DNA of 13,869 nucleotides, from contig CAKTOT010000062.1 in the NCBI GenBank assembly GCA_934590135.1, positions 1 through 13,869 on the forward strand. The letters run 5' to 3'. Source of the DNA: an uncultured Muribaculaceae bacterium (GTDB lineage Bacteria; Bacteroidota; Bacteroidia; Bacteroidales; Muribaculaceae). Both the position numbers and the translations under genes were made by a program. Shown here one piece after another: positions 7,129 to 13,869 of this stretch (position 1 is the stretch's first letter; every line of letters begins with the position of its first letter). Under the pieces are notes generated by a model. That model made no database searches. It saw only the letters and a list, made by a program, of their open reading frames with translations, and had not been told where the DNA came from.

Positions 7129-8762
7129 ATTACTTTGAGGCGATCGCCCTGTTCGTTGACGATGGAACGATAGTAGCGCTCGTCATATCCTCCGTAGGCG
7201 GGCTTGTCGGCAAGGCCATAGGGGGTGCGGCTGAATGTCCCGTCTTCGTTTTGCTTCTTGATGTTTCCGTCCAAGTATTTGACAAAGAGCATATCGCCCA
7301 AGGCGCGGTAGTCCTTGGTGCATTTCTCGGCCCAATAATTGGTGATTTCGGCCAAGTACTTGGCTGCATCGTCATTGGACAGAGTGCGGCACATTTCCTC
7401 GGCCTTGCCGGCGCTGACGGTCATCTGGACTTCGAGGTCTTGTTGAACCTTGCGGATGTCGCCAATCATTTGGCTGTAACGATTATAGGCTTGGTTGGCT
7501 ACGTAATTGGTGACCCAGAACATCGAATCCCAGGAGAGCGTAAGCAGGTCGCCGTTACCGTGTGCAAGTTGGTAAGGCGGCATTTTCAGGCTGTTGAATA
7601 CGGGGATGTATACGCAGGTATTGGCATCGTCGACGCCAAACCATAGTATGCCGCGCATAGCCGCGGGGCGATTGTTGTTGATGTCGGCTACAAAGGAAAA
7701 GCCGGTCTGCTGCGTGGCTATGGCTCGCTCGTGCGTGTATTCGATGCCGTCCACTTTGTAGGTCAGCGGACGCCAGCGGTAGGGTACGTCATACGGGCCG
7801 GCGCCTATGTCCTTGGTCATATCCATGGGTGTGCCTTCGAAGTGGTCGCGCATCATATCTTTGAGGTCTTGTGCTGTCAACTGTCGCTCGGGGCGCACCC
7901 ACAAAGGCATGGGGTCGCCCTGTCCGCGCAGTACCCAAGGCAGGTATGCCTCCATGCTACCTTGGGCTGCAAAGCGATTGAAGTAGCTCCAGACACGGCC
8001 GTCGCAGCCGCGCAGGGACAGCATATCGTATATCGAGTAGGCGCGCGAGAAGTCAAAATCTTCGTCCTTGCCTTTGTAGTATCCGCATTTGCGAGCAAAG
8101 GAAATGACGTCCGGGCTGTACAGTGTCTCCGGGTCGTCAAGCGGGAAGGTGTGTATGCGTGCATTATTGGCGTGTCCGCTGATGTATCCGTCTGGTACGC
8201 GGCGGGCCACCCATACGACACCTTTGTCGTGCTTGCCCTTGCCTATGAGTTCCAAAATCCAAACTTCGTCGGAATCAGCGATGCTGAAACTTTCGCCGCC
8301 GGAGGCATAGCCGTATTTATTGGCAAGCGATGTCATTGTTTCTATGGCCTCGCGTGCAGTGCGTGCACGCTCCAAAGTGATGTATATCAGCGAGCCGTAG
8401 TCTATAAGACCTGTGCCGTTCAGCTCGGGCCGCCCGCCCCATGTGGTCTCTGAAATTGTCAGACCGAGCTCGTTCATATTGCCTATCGACGAATATGTAT
8501 GGGGCGCTTCATCGATTTCGCCCAGTGGCTTTTGGGTGTCCCATTCGATGATGGCACGTTTGGTACCGGGGGCGTGATCGCCTCCTATGTGCGAGTACAA
8601 TTCGCCGTATAACTCGTGGCTGTCGGCGGCGTATGTAATCATTACACTACCGGTGACGGTGGCGCCCGGTGTTGCAATAAGGCTTGTACAAGCCTCGGCG
8701 GGGCTGTAGGCAAGCGTCATGGCAAAAGCAGCTGCCATGGCTGTTATGGTCTTGATATTCAA
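7113..8762 (-). CDS. Secreted dipeptidase, peptidase family C69 (PepD-like Ntn hydrolase)
   Basis: A 549-residue protein if started at the TTG at 8762. The frame stays open to an upstream ATG at 8993, but that start would precede the promoter at 8837-8830 and add a non-conserved tail. From the TTG the protein begins MNIKTI, then an Ala-rich core ending SPAEA, then C25. This is a good signal peptide whose cleavage would expose Cys25, the N-terminal nucleophile of family C69. Starting at the next ATG would lose the positive n-region. Further family blocks are IGNMNELGLTISETTWGGR, then SFSIADSDEVWILEL, and YISGHANNARI. The enzyme is expected to cleave dipeptides with broad specificity outside the cytoplasm (periplasm or surface). 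AEAC does not fit a lipobox well. It is the first gene of the five-gene minus-strand run. Confidence 0.88.
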   Translation of the reverse strand: MNIKTITAMAAAFAMTLAYSPAEACTSLIATPGATVTGSVMITYAADSHELYGELYSHIGGDHAPGTKRAIIEWDTQKPLGEIDEAPHTYSSIGNMNELGLTISETTWGGRPELNGTGLIDYGSLIYITLERARTAREAIETMTSLANKYGYASGGESFSIADSDEVWILELIGKGKHDKGVVWVARRVPDGYISGHANNARIHTFPLDDPETLYSPDVISFARKCGYYKGKDEDFDFSRAYSIYDMLSLRGCDGRVWSYFNRFAAQGSMEAYLPWVLRGQGDPMPLWVRPERQLTAQDLKDMMRDHFEGTPMDMTKDIGAGPYDVPYRWRPLTYKVDGIEYTHERAIATQQTGFSFVADINNNRPAAMRGILWFGVDDANTCVYIPVFNSLKMPPYQLAHGNGDLLTLSWDSMFWVTNYVANQAYNRYSQMIGDIRKVQQDLEVQMTVSAGKAEEMCRTLSNDDAAKYLAEITNYWAEKCTKDYRALGDMLFVKYLDGNIKKQNEDGTFSRTPYGLADKPAYGGYDERYYRSIVNEQGDRLKVIPVEQ

Positions 8763-8795
8763 AATATTACTTTTAGATGGTTGTGCATTGATCTC

Positions 8796-8823
8796 TCGGG
8801 AGCGCGCACTACGCGCTCCTCCG
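8796..8823 (-). promoter_or_regulatory. GC-rich hairpin at the 5' end of the dipeptidase mRNA
   Basis: GGAGCGCG (8799-8806) pairs perfectly with CGCGCTCC (8812-8819) around a 5-nt loop, extended by outer TCG/CGA pairs with a small bulge. It sits just after the predicted start site, at the very 5' end of the leader, with about 35 nt to the TTG codon. No U-tract follows, so it is not a terminator. It could protect the mRNA 5' end or be an operator palindrome; both are inference. Confidence 0.5.
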
Positions 8824-8829
8824 AAAGTG

Positions 8830-8837
8830 CAAATATA
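8830..8837 (-). promoter_or_regulatory. Bacteroidetes -7 promoter element for the five-gene minus-strand run
   Basis: The minus strand reads TATATTTG followed by CAC, a full match to TAnnTTTG, about 68 nt upstream of the TTG start. A convincing -33 box is not visible; the upstream sequence has an A7 run. It supports choosing a start downstream of 8830 for the dipeptidase. Confidence 0.6.
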
Positions 8838-8924
8838 CGATTTTTTTGCGAGAGTACCCTCTGCAGCTGCGACGCAAGAGCGCAAAAATGCGGCCGTACT
8901 TCCGTTATTTTGAATACATGAGTG

Positions 8925-8955
8925 TTGTGGGTGCGGTGCATTTTTCGTACCTTTG
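8925..8955 (+). promoter_or_regulatory. Bacteroidetes promoter (-33 TTG, -7 TACCTTTG) for the methyltransferase/MBL pair
   Basis: TTG at 8925-8927 and TACCTTTG at 8948-8955 are separated by 20 nt, the consensus spacing. This is the only promoter in the window with both boxes well placed. The ATG follows seven nt after the -7 box, so the transcript should be leaderless or nearly so. Confidence 0.7.
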
Positions 8956-8962
8956 TGCCGCA

Positions 8963-9742
8963 ATGATATCCCCGGCCGAAACAGACGATGCACGTACGCA
9001 GGGCTTGGAACCGCCGACGGCGCGTGCCGCTTCGGTTCTGGCTCCGGCGCTGTACCTTATTCCCGTACCACTTTCGGATGGACCGGTGGAAGATGTCTTG
9101 CCGGCGCGCAATATTGAGATTGTCAAGGAGATACGCCACTTTATCGTTGAGAATATCAGGTCGGCACGTCGCTTTCTCAAGCGTTGTTGCCGTGATATAG
9201 ATATTGACAGCATTGAGTTTGTCGAGCTGAGCGAGCATACGGATGCCGCGGCTGTGGCGCCGATGCTTGAGCCGTTACGCCGTGGATACGCCATGGGCGT
9301 CATCAGCGAGGCCGGGTGTCCGGCGGTCGCCGACCCGGGCGCCGATGCCGTAGCTATAGCCCAGCGCGAGGGCCTGCGTGTCGTCCCTCTGGTAGGGCCA
9401 TCGAGCATCTTGATGGCGCTGATGGCCAGTGGTATGAACGGCCAGAGTTTTGCCTTTCACGGCTATCTGCCCATAGATGCGTCGGCACGCACACGTACAC
9501 TGCACAAATTGGCGCAGTCCGTACAGCGCGACAAGCAGACGCAGATATTTATTGAGACGCCTTATCGCAACGACCGCCTTATCGCCACATTGGTGCAGAC
9601 ACTGCCGGCGCACATGCGCCTGTGTGTGGCTGCCGATATTTCCGGCGCTTCGGAAAGTATCATCACCGATACACTTGCCGGATGGCGTCGCCGCAAGTAC
9701 TGCTACAACAAAATACCCACCATATTTCTACTGTTCGAATAA
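8963..9742 (+). CDS. RsmI-like SAM-dependent methyltransferase (tetrapyrrole methylase family)
   Basis: From the ATG at 8963 the protein has 259 residues. An earlier in-frame ATG at 8846 is rejected because it lies upstream of the promoter at 8925-8955. The conserved part starts at ALYLIPVPLSD (29-39), so residues 1-27 are a variable extension. Family blocks are IRHFIVENIRSARRFLK (57-73), the GVISEAGCPAVADPGAD signature (112-128) of the RsmI/cobalamin methylase fold, LVGPSS (143-148), GQSFAFHGYLP (160-170) and IETPYRN (197-203). RsmI methylates the 2'-O of C1402 of 16S rRNA. This shorter, diverged form is widespread in Bacteroidales, and whether it has that target is not established from sequence. 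It is followed by the MBL-fold gene after 3 nt, so the two form an operon. Confidence 0.88.
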   Translation: MISPAETDDARTQGLEPPTARAASVLAPALYLIPVPLSDGPVEDVLPARNIEIVKEIRHFIVENIRSARRFLKRCCRDIDIDSIEFVELSEHTDAAAVAPMLEPLRRGYAMGVISEAGCPAVADPGADAVAIAQREGLRVVPLVGPSSILMALMASGMNGQSFAFHGYLPIDASARTRTLHKLAQSVQRDKQTQIFIETPYRNDRLIATLVQTLPAHMRLCVAADISGASESIITDTLAGWRRRKYCYNKIPTIFLLFE

Positions 9743-9745
9743 GTC

Positions 9746-10795
9746 ATGCCAACTATGCCTAAACGCCGTCGCCGCTTGTCACGCGCCCTGGACGATATGC
9801 CGGGGCTGTTTGATAATGTGGATATCGATATGACCGAAGCGGATGACCGTGCGGCTGTTGCGGCGCCCAAGGCTCCTGTCTCGCCTGATGCATCCAATCA
9901 GGACATTCTGGTGAATACCTCGACACTCGAACGTCCGCAGAAGTTGCTGTTTGTGTCTTTCGGCAGCGGCAGCAGCGGCAATTGTGCGTATGTAGGTGCA
10001 CCGGGTGGCCGTGGCGTACTCATAGATGCCGGCGTGGATTCTAAAAAAGTAACGGCGGCGCTTGAGGCTAACGGGTTGGATATTAAGAAAATCGCCGGCA
10101 TAATACTGACGCATGACCATAGCGACCATGTGCGTTATGCGTACTCGCTATTGCGCAACAACAAGCATATGCAGTTGTATTGTACGCCGCGCTGTCTTTC
10201 GGGCATACTGCGTCGCAGCAGCCTCTCTCGTCGCATCAAGGATTACCATAAGCCGATATATAAAGAATTTGCCTTCGAAGCTGCGGGTCTGAATATTACG
10301 CCTTTCGAAACCAGCCATGACGGCACGGATAATGTGGGTTTCGATATAGACAATGGATCGCGCCACTTTGTAGTGGTGACGGATACGGGCTACCTGACGG
10401 AACGCGCCGAGGCCTATGTGCGCCGAGCCAGCTATTTGATGATAGAATCGAACTACGATGTCGAGATGTTGCACAATGGTACTTACCCGCCGTATTTGCA
10501 GGCTCGTATCGAAAGCGAGTGCGGCCATTTGGATAATCGCCAGGCGGCTGCCGCTGTCGCTTCGGTTGCCGTTGCGCACCCCGAGGCACATCTGAGCCAC
10601 GTCTTTCTATGCCATTTGTCGCATGACAATAATACGCCGGAGACTGCCATGGCCACTATGCGCAAAGCTCTCGAAGATGTCGGACGCAAGGTGATGTCTG
10701 CCGACCATGCCGTTATGCCGGCCCCCGGTACTTCGGATGTATTGTTGACGGCCTTGCCGCGCTTCGAGTCCAGTCCGCTGTACGTGCTGCGCTGA
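9746..10795 (+). CDS. Metallo-beta-lactamase-fold hydrolase, YycJ/WalJ-like
   Basis: A 349-residue protein starting 3 nt after the methyltransferase stop. The MBL domain begins at about residue 67 with LLFVSFGSGSSGNC, the characteristic YycJ start. Metal ligands are visible: H123-D-H125-S-D127-H128 (HxHxDH), H191, D213 in TDTG and H290. GH261LDN and CHLSHDNN match the family's C-terminal motifs. YycJ-type proteins are predicted nucleases; a role in DNA repair or in coupling replication and the cell wall has been proposed for Firmicutes homologues. The first 65 or so residues are unusual: a basic stretch KRRRRLSR, then an acidic and a Pro/Ala-rich section. No later ATG before the domain offers a better start. 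It is probably cytoplasmic; the substrate is unknown. Confidence 0.88.
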   Translation: MPTMPKRRRRLSRALDDMPGLFDNVDIDMTEADDRAAVAAPKAPVSPDASNQDILVNTSTLERPQKLLFVSFGSGSSGNCAYVGAPGGRGVLIDAGVDSKKVTAALEANGLDIKKIAGIILTHDHSDHVRYAYSLLRNNKHMQLYCTPRCLSGILRRSSLSRRIKDYHKPIYKEFAFEAAGLNITPFETSHDGTDNVGFDIDNGSRHFVVVTDTGYLTERAEAYVRRASYLMIESNYDVEMLHNGTYPPYLQARIESECGHLDNRQAAAAVASVAVAHPEAHLSHVFLCHLSHDNNTPETAMATMRKALEDVGRKVMSADHAVMPAPGTSDVLLTALPRFESSPLYVLR

Positions 10796-10863
10796 CGGCG
10801 GCTTTTGCAAGCGGATATTTACCCGAGGCAAGCATTTTAGGCATAGGTCTTATTCTTCTTGCC

Positions 10864-10902
10864 TTCTATTTGATTTCTATTTGATTTCTATTTGATTTCT
10901 TT
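10864..10902. repeat. 11-bp tandem repeat, three perfect copies plus a partial one
   Basis: TTCTATTTGAT is repeated exactly at 10864-10874, 10875-10885 and 10886-10896, with a truncated copy (TTCT) after. The 11-nt period is close to one helical turn, so any bound protein would see the copies on the same face. Replication slippage is the simplest origin. Confidence 0.85.
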
Positions 10903-11021
10903 ACGTACTTAGACATTTGCGTCTGCTTTGGCGTGAATGTCAGTGCTGTCGTGTACGCCTTACTTTTGTCGTGTTTGTGTCCAAGCTGATGAACTTGCCG
11001 TAAGCTGCCCTCGTACAAGAA

Positions 11022-11062
11022 AAGTGAGGAGGGTGTCCCGTGTCGGGATACCCTCCTCACTT
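11022..11062 (-). terminator. Terminator of pckA
   Basis: A 19-bp stem with a single G-U pair (11022-11040 with 11044-11062) and a 3-nt loop lies about 30 nt beyond the pckA stop. On the minus strand it runs directly into CTTTTCTTG, a good U-tract. On the plus strand only TTAT follows, so it is weaker for transcripts coming from the MBL-fold gene. Confidence 0.88.
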
Positions 11063-11093
11063 ATGGGTGGTTGACGAGCGTCAGTGCTGCTGC

Positions 11094-12737
<1,644 letters not shown>

Positions 12738-12829
12738 TGTTGTTATTATTAATCTTGTTTTACCTTAGTTTCTGTGCTTTTTGTCTTATTTTCAGCCGTT
12801 TGGCCTTTGTGAGCCTTGTTTTTCAACTG

Positions 12830-12837
12830 CAAAGTTA
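12830..12837 (-). promoter_or_regulatory. Bacteroidetes -7 promoter element for pckA
   Basis: The minus strand reads TAACTTTG followed by CAG, a full match to TAnnTTTG. It would start transcription near 12823 and give a leader of about 85 nt. A -33 TTG at standard spacing is not visible. Confidence 0.6.
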
Positions 12838-13144
12838 GCAACTTTTTTTGTTATAAGATGTATGTCGTAATATATTATGGAAATTTTTCCGTATTAAATA
12901 ATCTTAATGTGGCATCCGTGTCTTGCAACGCTATTGAGAGCCACACTTTTGTGCTTTGCAAACAGCGTGCCAAAAGTAAGATCCGTGCCGACTCCGGCAT
13001 GCGGAATTTAGGCCCGGATGTGGTTCTGCCGGACTGGATGATGAGGGGCATTGCCCGAAATGATTTCAGTGTATTCGAGTGCCTCGGTGTCGTTGTGGCT
13101 AAATGTTTGTATCTTTGTGCCCCGAAACGTTAGACCGAAATATT
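12838..13144. other. Non-coding region between pckA and the acetyltransferase gene
   Basis: About 300 nt between divergent genes. Besides the promoter elements at either end I see one hairpin: CGTGCCG (12984-12990) with CGGCATG (12995-13001), loop ACTC, extendable past a bulge by TCCG/CGGA. An open plus-strand frame across the region has no coding character: it starts inside the pckA promoter and ends in the promoter of the next gene. Confidence 0.65.
13110..13117 (+). promoter_or_regulatory. Bacteroidetes -7 promoter element for the GNAT gene
   Basis: TATCTTTG followed by TGCCCC, 27 nt before the ATG at 13145. The predicted leader is only about 20 nt. This element also argues against the earlier in-frame ATG at 13103, which lies upstream of the promoter box. 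Confidence 0.65.
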
Positions 13145-13699
13145 ATGCAACGACAGATTACGTTACGCCCTATCACTACCGACAGTCCGGATTATGCCGC
13201 AATAGAGGCGCTGCTGGTACGGGCGTTTCCCGAGAGCGAGCGCCGAGACTTGGATGCTCAGGCGCATAATGTGGACTGCGAGTCAGTCCCGATGACGTGC
13301 TATGCTGCGTATTGCCGAAATTCCGGCGAATTTGCCGGGTTTATAACCGTTTGGATGCTTGATGGATATAGGTATATAGAGCATCTTGCCACGTCCGAAA
13401 ACATACGCAACGGCGGCATTGGCGGAGTCATCGTTGATGCCGTTACGGCCATGGATCAGGAAGTGCCTGTGGTCCTGGAAGTTGAGCCGGAGAGTTTCGG
13501 CGAGATGGCGTGTCGCCGCATCGGGTTTTACGAGCGTCACGGCCTGCGGCTTTGGCGCGGACGCAATTACATGCAGCCGCCGTATCGTCCCGGTGGGGAG
13601 AGTGTTCGCCTGATGATAATGGCCTCGGACGGCTTGGATGCCGAGCGCGACTTCGATCGCGTAGTCAACGGCCTGATATCGCGTGTATACTCGAAATAG
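13145..13699 (+). CDS. GNAT family N-acetyltransferase
   Basis: A 184-residue protein from the ATG at 13145. The acetyl-CoA pyrophosphate-binding motif is present as R88-N-G-G-I-G93-G at the start of the alpha-3 helix, after the YIEHLAT beta-4 strand (77-83). VVLEVEPES (109-117) is beta-5, and ACRRIGFYERHGL (122-134) is the typical GNAT motif B. The N-terminal QITLRPIT is the usual first strand. The protein transfers an acetyl group from acetyl-CoA to an amine; the acceptor cannot be predicted. It has an extra C-terminal segment (about 160-184) beyond the core. It appears monocistronic, with its own promoter and nothing close behind it. Confidence 0.88.
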   Translation: MQRQITLRPITTDSPDYAAIEALLVRAFPESERRDLDAQAHNVDCESVPMTCYAAYCRNSGEFAGFITVWMLDGYRYIEHLATSENIRNGGIGGVIVDAVTAMDQEVPVVLEVEPESFGEMACRRIGFYERHGLRLWRGRNYMQPPYRPGGESVRLMIMASDGLDAERDFDRVVNGLISRVYSK

Positions 13700-13730
13700 T
13701 GTGGGATGCGAAATGCGGAATTGCCTGACA

Positions 13731-13739
13731 GGGGGGGGG
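13731..13739. repeat. Homopolymer of nine G
   Basis: A run of G9 lies 31 nt after the acetyltransferase stop codon, in non-coding sequence. Tracts of this length are prone to slippage and to sequencing error. Confidence 0.95.
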
Positions 13740-13752
13740 CTTCAATGGGCTT

Positions 13753-13777
13753 GCCGTTCACGTCTTGCGGCTTTTTT
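13753..13777 (+). terminator. Possible weak terminator after the GNAT gene
   Basis: GCCG (13753-13756) can pair with CGGC (13768-13771) across an 11-nt loop, directly followed by six T. The stem is short, so the call rests mostly on the T-tract and its position after the stop. Confidence 0.35.
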
Positions 13778-13813
13778 ATGGTTTCGCGTCTTGGTAGATT
13801 CCAGTATCAAGTG

Positions 13814-13834
13814 CAAAATTAGCCAATATATTTG
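13814..13834. promoter_or_regulatory. Possible divergent -7 promoter elements near the right edge
   Basis: The minus strand reads TAATTTTG at 13821-13814 followed by CAC, and the plus strand reads TATATTTG at 13827-13834. Both match TAnnTTTG but lack clear -33 boxes. The plus-strand element could drive a gene beyond the window; the minus-strand one points at the G9 tract and would run antisense to the acetyltransferase gene. Confidence 0.3.
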
Positions 13835-13869
13835 AAGAATTCAGCGACCGGGGAAGAAAAGCCGAGTTT

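Larger units (their letters stand above)
10796..11093. other. Non-coding region between convergent genes
   Basis: This 298-nt gap separates the ends of the MBL-fold gene and pckA. It holds a weak long-loop stem AGGCAAG/CTTGCCT (10826-10832 and 10858-10864) that could serve as a terminator for the plus-strand operon. It also holds three 11-bp tandem repeats (10864-10896), a plus-strand TACTTTTG box at 10961-10968, and the pckA terminator. I find no credible gene; the open frames here are short and cross the terminator. Confidence 0.7.

Noticed and set aside
8846..8962. Longer methyltransferase start at the ATG at 8846
   Set aside because: It lies upstream of the well-formed promoter at 8925-8955, and the added residues are not conserved.
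8763..8993. Longer dipeptidase start at the ATG at 8993
   Set aside because: The extra 77 residues have no family similarity, contain the promoter and leader hairpin in coding phase, and would hide the signal peptide.
10866..11060. 64-codon minus-strand frame after pckA, ending in a repeat-encoded tail, and a 16-residue peptide within it
   Set aside because: The long version starts inside the terminator stem. The short one is largely the 11-bp repeat translated, with no promoter or ribosome-binding evidence.
12816..13133. 105-codon plus-strand frame upstream of the GNAT gene
   Set aside because: It starts in the pckA promoter region, has no recognisable domain and runs through the GNAT promoter.
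13103..13144. Longer GNAT start at the ATG at 13103
   Set aside because: It precedes the -7 box at 13110-13117, and the GNAT fold starts right after the ATG at 13145.
13567..13761. Minus-strand frame opposite the end of the GNAT gene, beginning with GTG and containing the C9 run
   Set aside because: It is almost wholly antisense to a well-supported gene, has no family similarity and is of low-complexity composition.

Overview
The window looks like the chromosome of a Bacteroidales bacterium, possibly a Muribaculaceae-like gut commensal. The order is well supported; the family is only a guess. Start points carry the Bacteroidetes -7 promoter element TAnnTTTG (for example at 1238, 8948, 13110 and, on the minus strand, 8837 and 12837). 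Shine-Dalgarno sequences are mostly absent. The proteins (ATP-type PEP carboxykinase, carboxynorspermidine synthase, short RsmI-like methylase, C69 dipeptidase) are typical of Bacteroidales. I saw no tRNA, rRNA, CRISPR, insertion sequence or phage gene.

Layout: (1) 1-1035, minus: the 5' part of a secreted protein with 88-residue Ig-like repeats that runs off the left edge. (2) 1361-1804, plus: a hotdog thioesterase, closed by a strong hairpin at 1845-1883 that also serves the convergent genes. (3) 8762 down to 1926, minus: a run of five genes, namely a secreted C69 dipeptidase, a flippase-like membrane protein, carboxynorspermidine synthase, dnaX and an LD-carboxypeptidase. The first three are tightly packed (15-nt gap, then a 1-nt TAATG overlap); the last two follow after gaps of about 80 nt. 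(4) 8963-10795, plus: a two-gene unit of an RsmI-like methyltransferase and a YycJ-like metallo-beta-lactamase-fold hydrolase, diverging from the dipeptidase. (5) 12737 down to 11094, minus: pckA with its own promoter and terminator. (6) 13145-13699, plus: a GNAT acetyltransferase, then a 170-nt non-coding end with a run of nine G.

The main point of interest is dnaX. Its reading frame breaks at a G GGG GGC heptamer (3590-3584) at the junction between the clamp-loader core and the tau-specific tail. The zero frame stops four codons later, giving a gamma-like 378-residue protein. The -1 frame continues into an intact tau C-terminus (590 residues in total). This is the same arrangement as the programmed gamma/tau frameshift of E. 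coli dnaX, but on a G run instead of an A run. A single-base error in the G6 run would produce the same picture and cannot be excluded from the sequence alone.

Functionally, the minus-strand run combines envelope functions (peptidase, putative lipid or polysaccharide translocation, murein tetrapeptide recycling), spermidine synthesis and the replicative clamp loader. No single pathway unites them, so it is better read as a housekeeping cluster than as a dedicated system.
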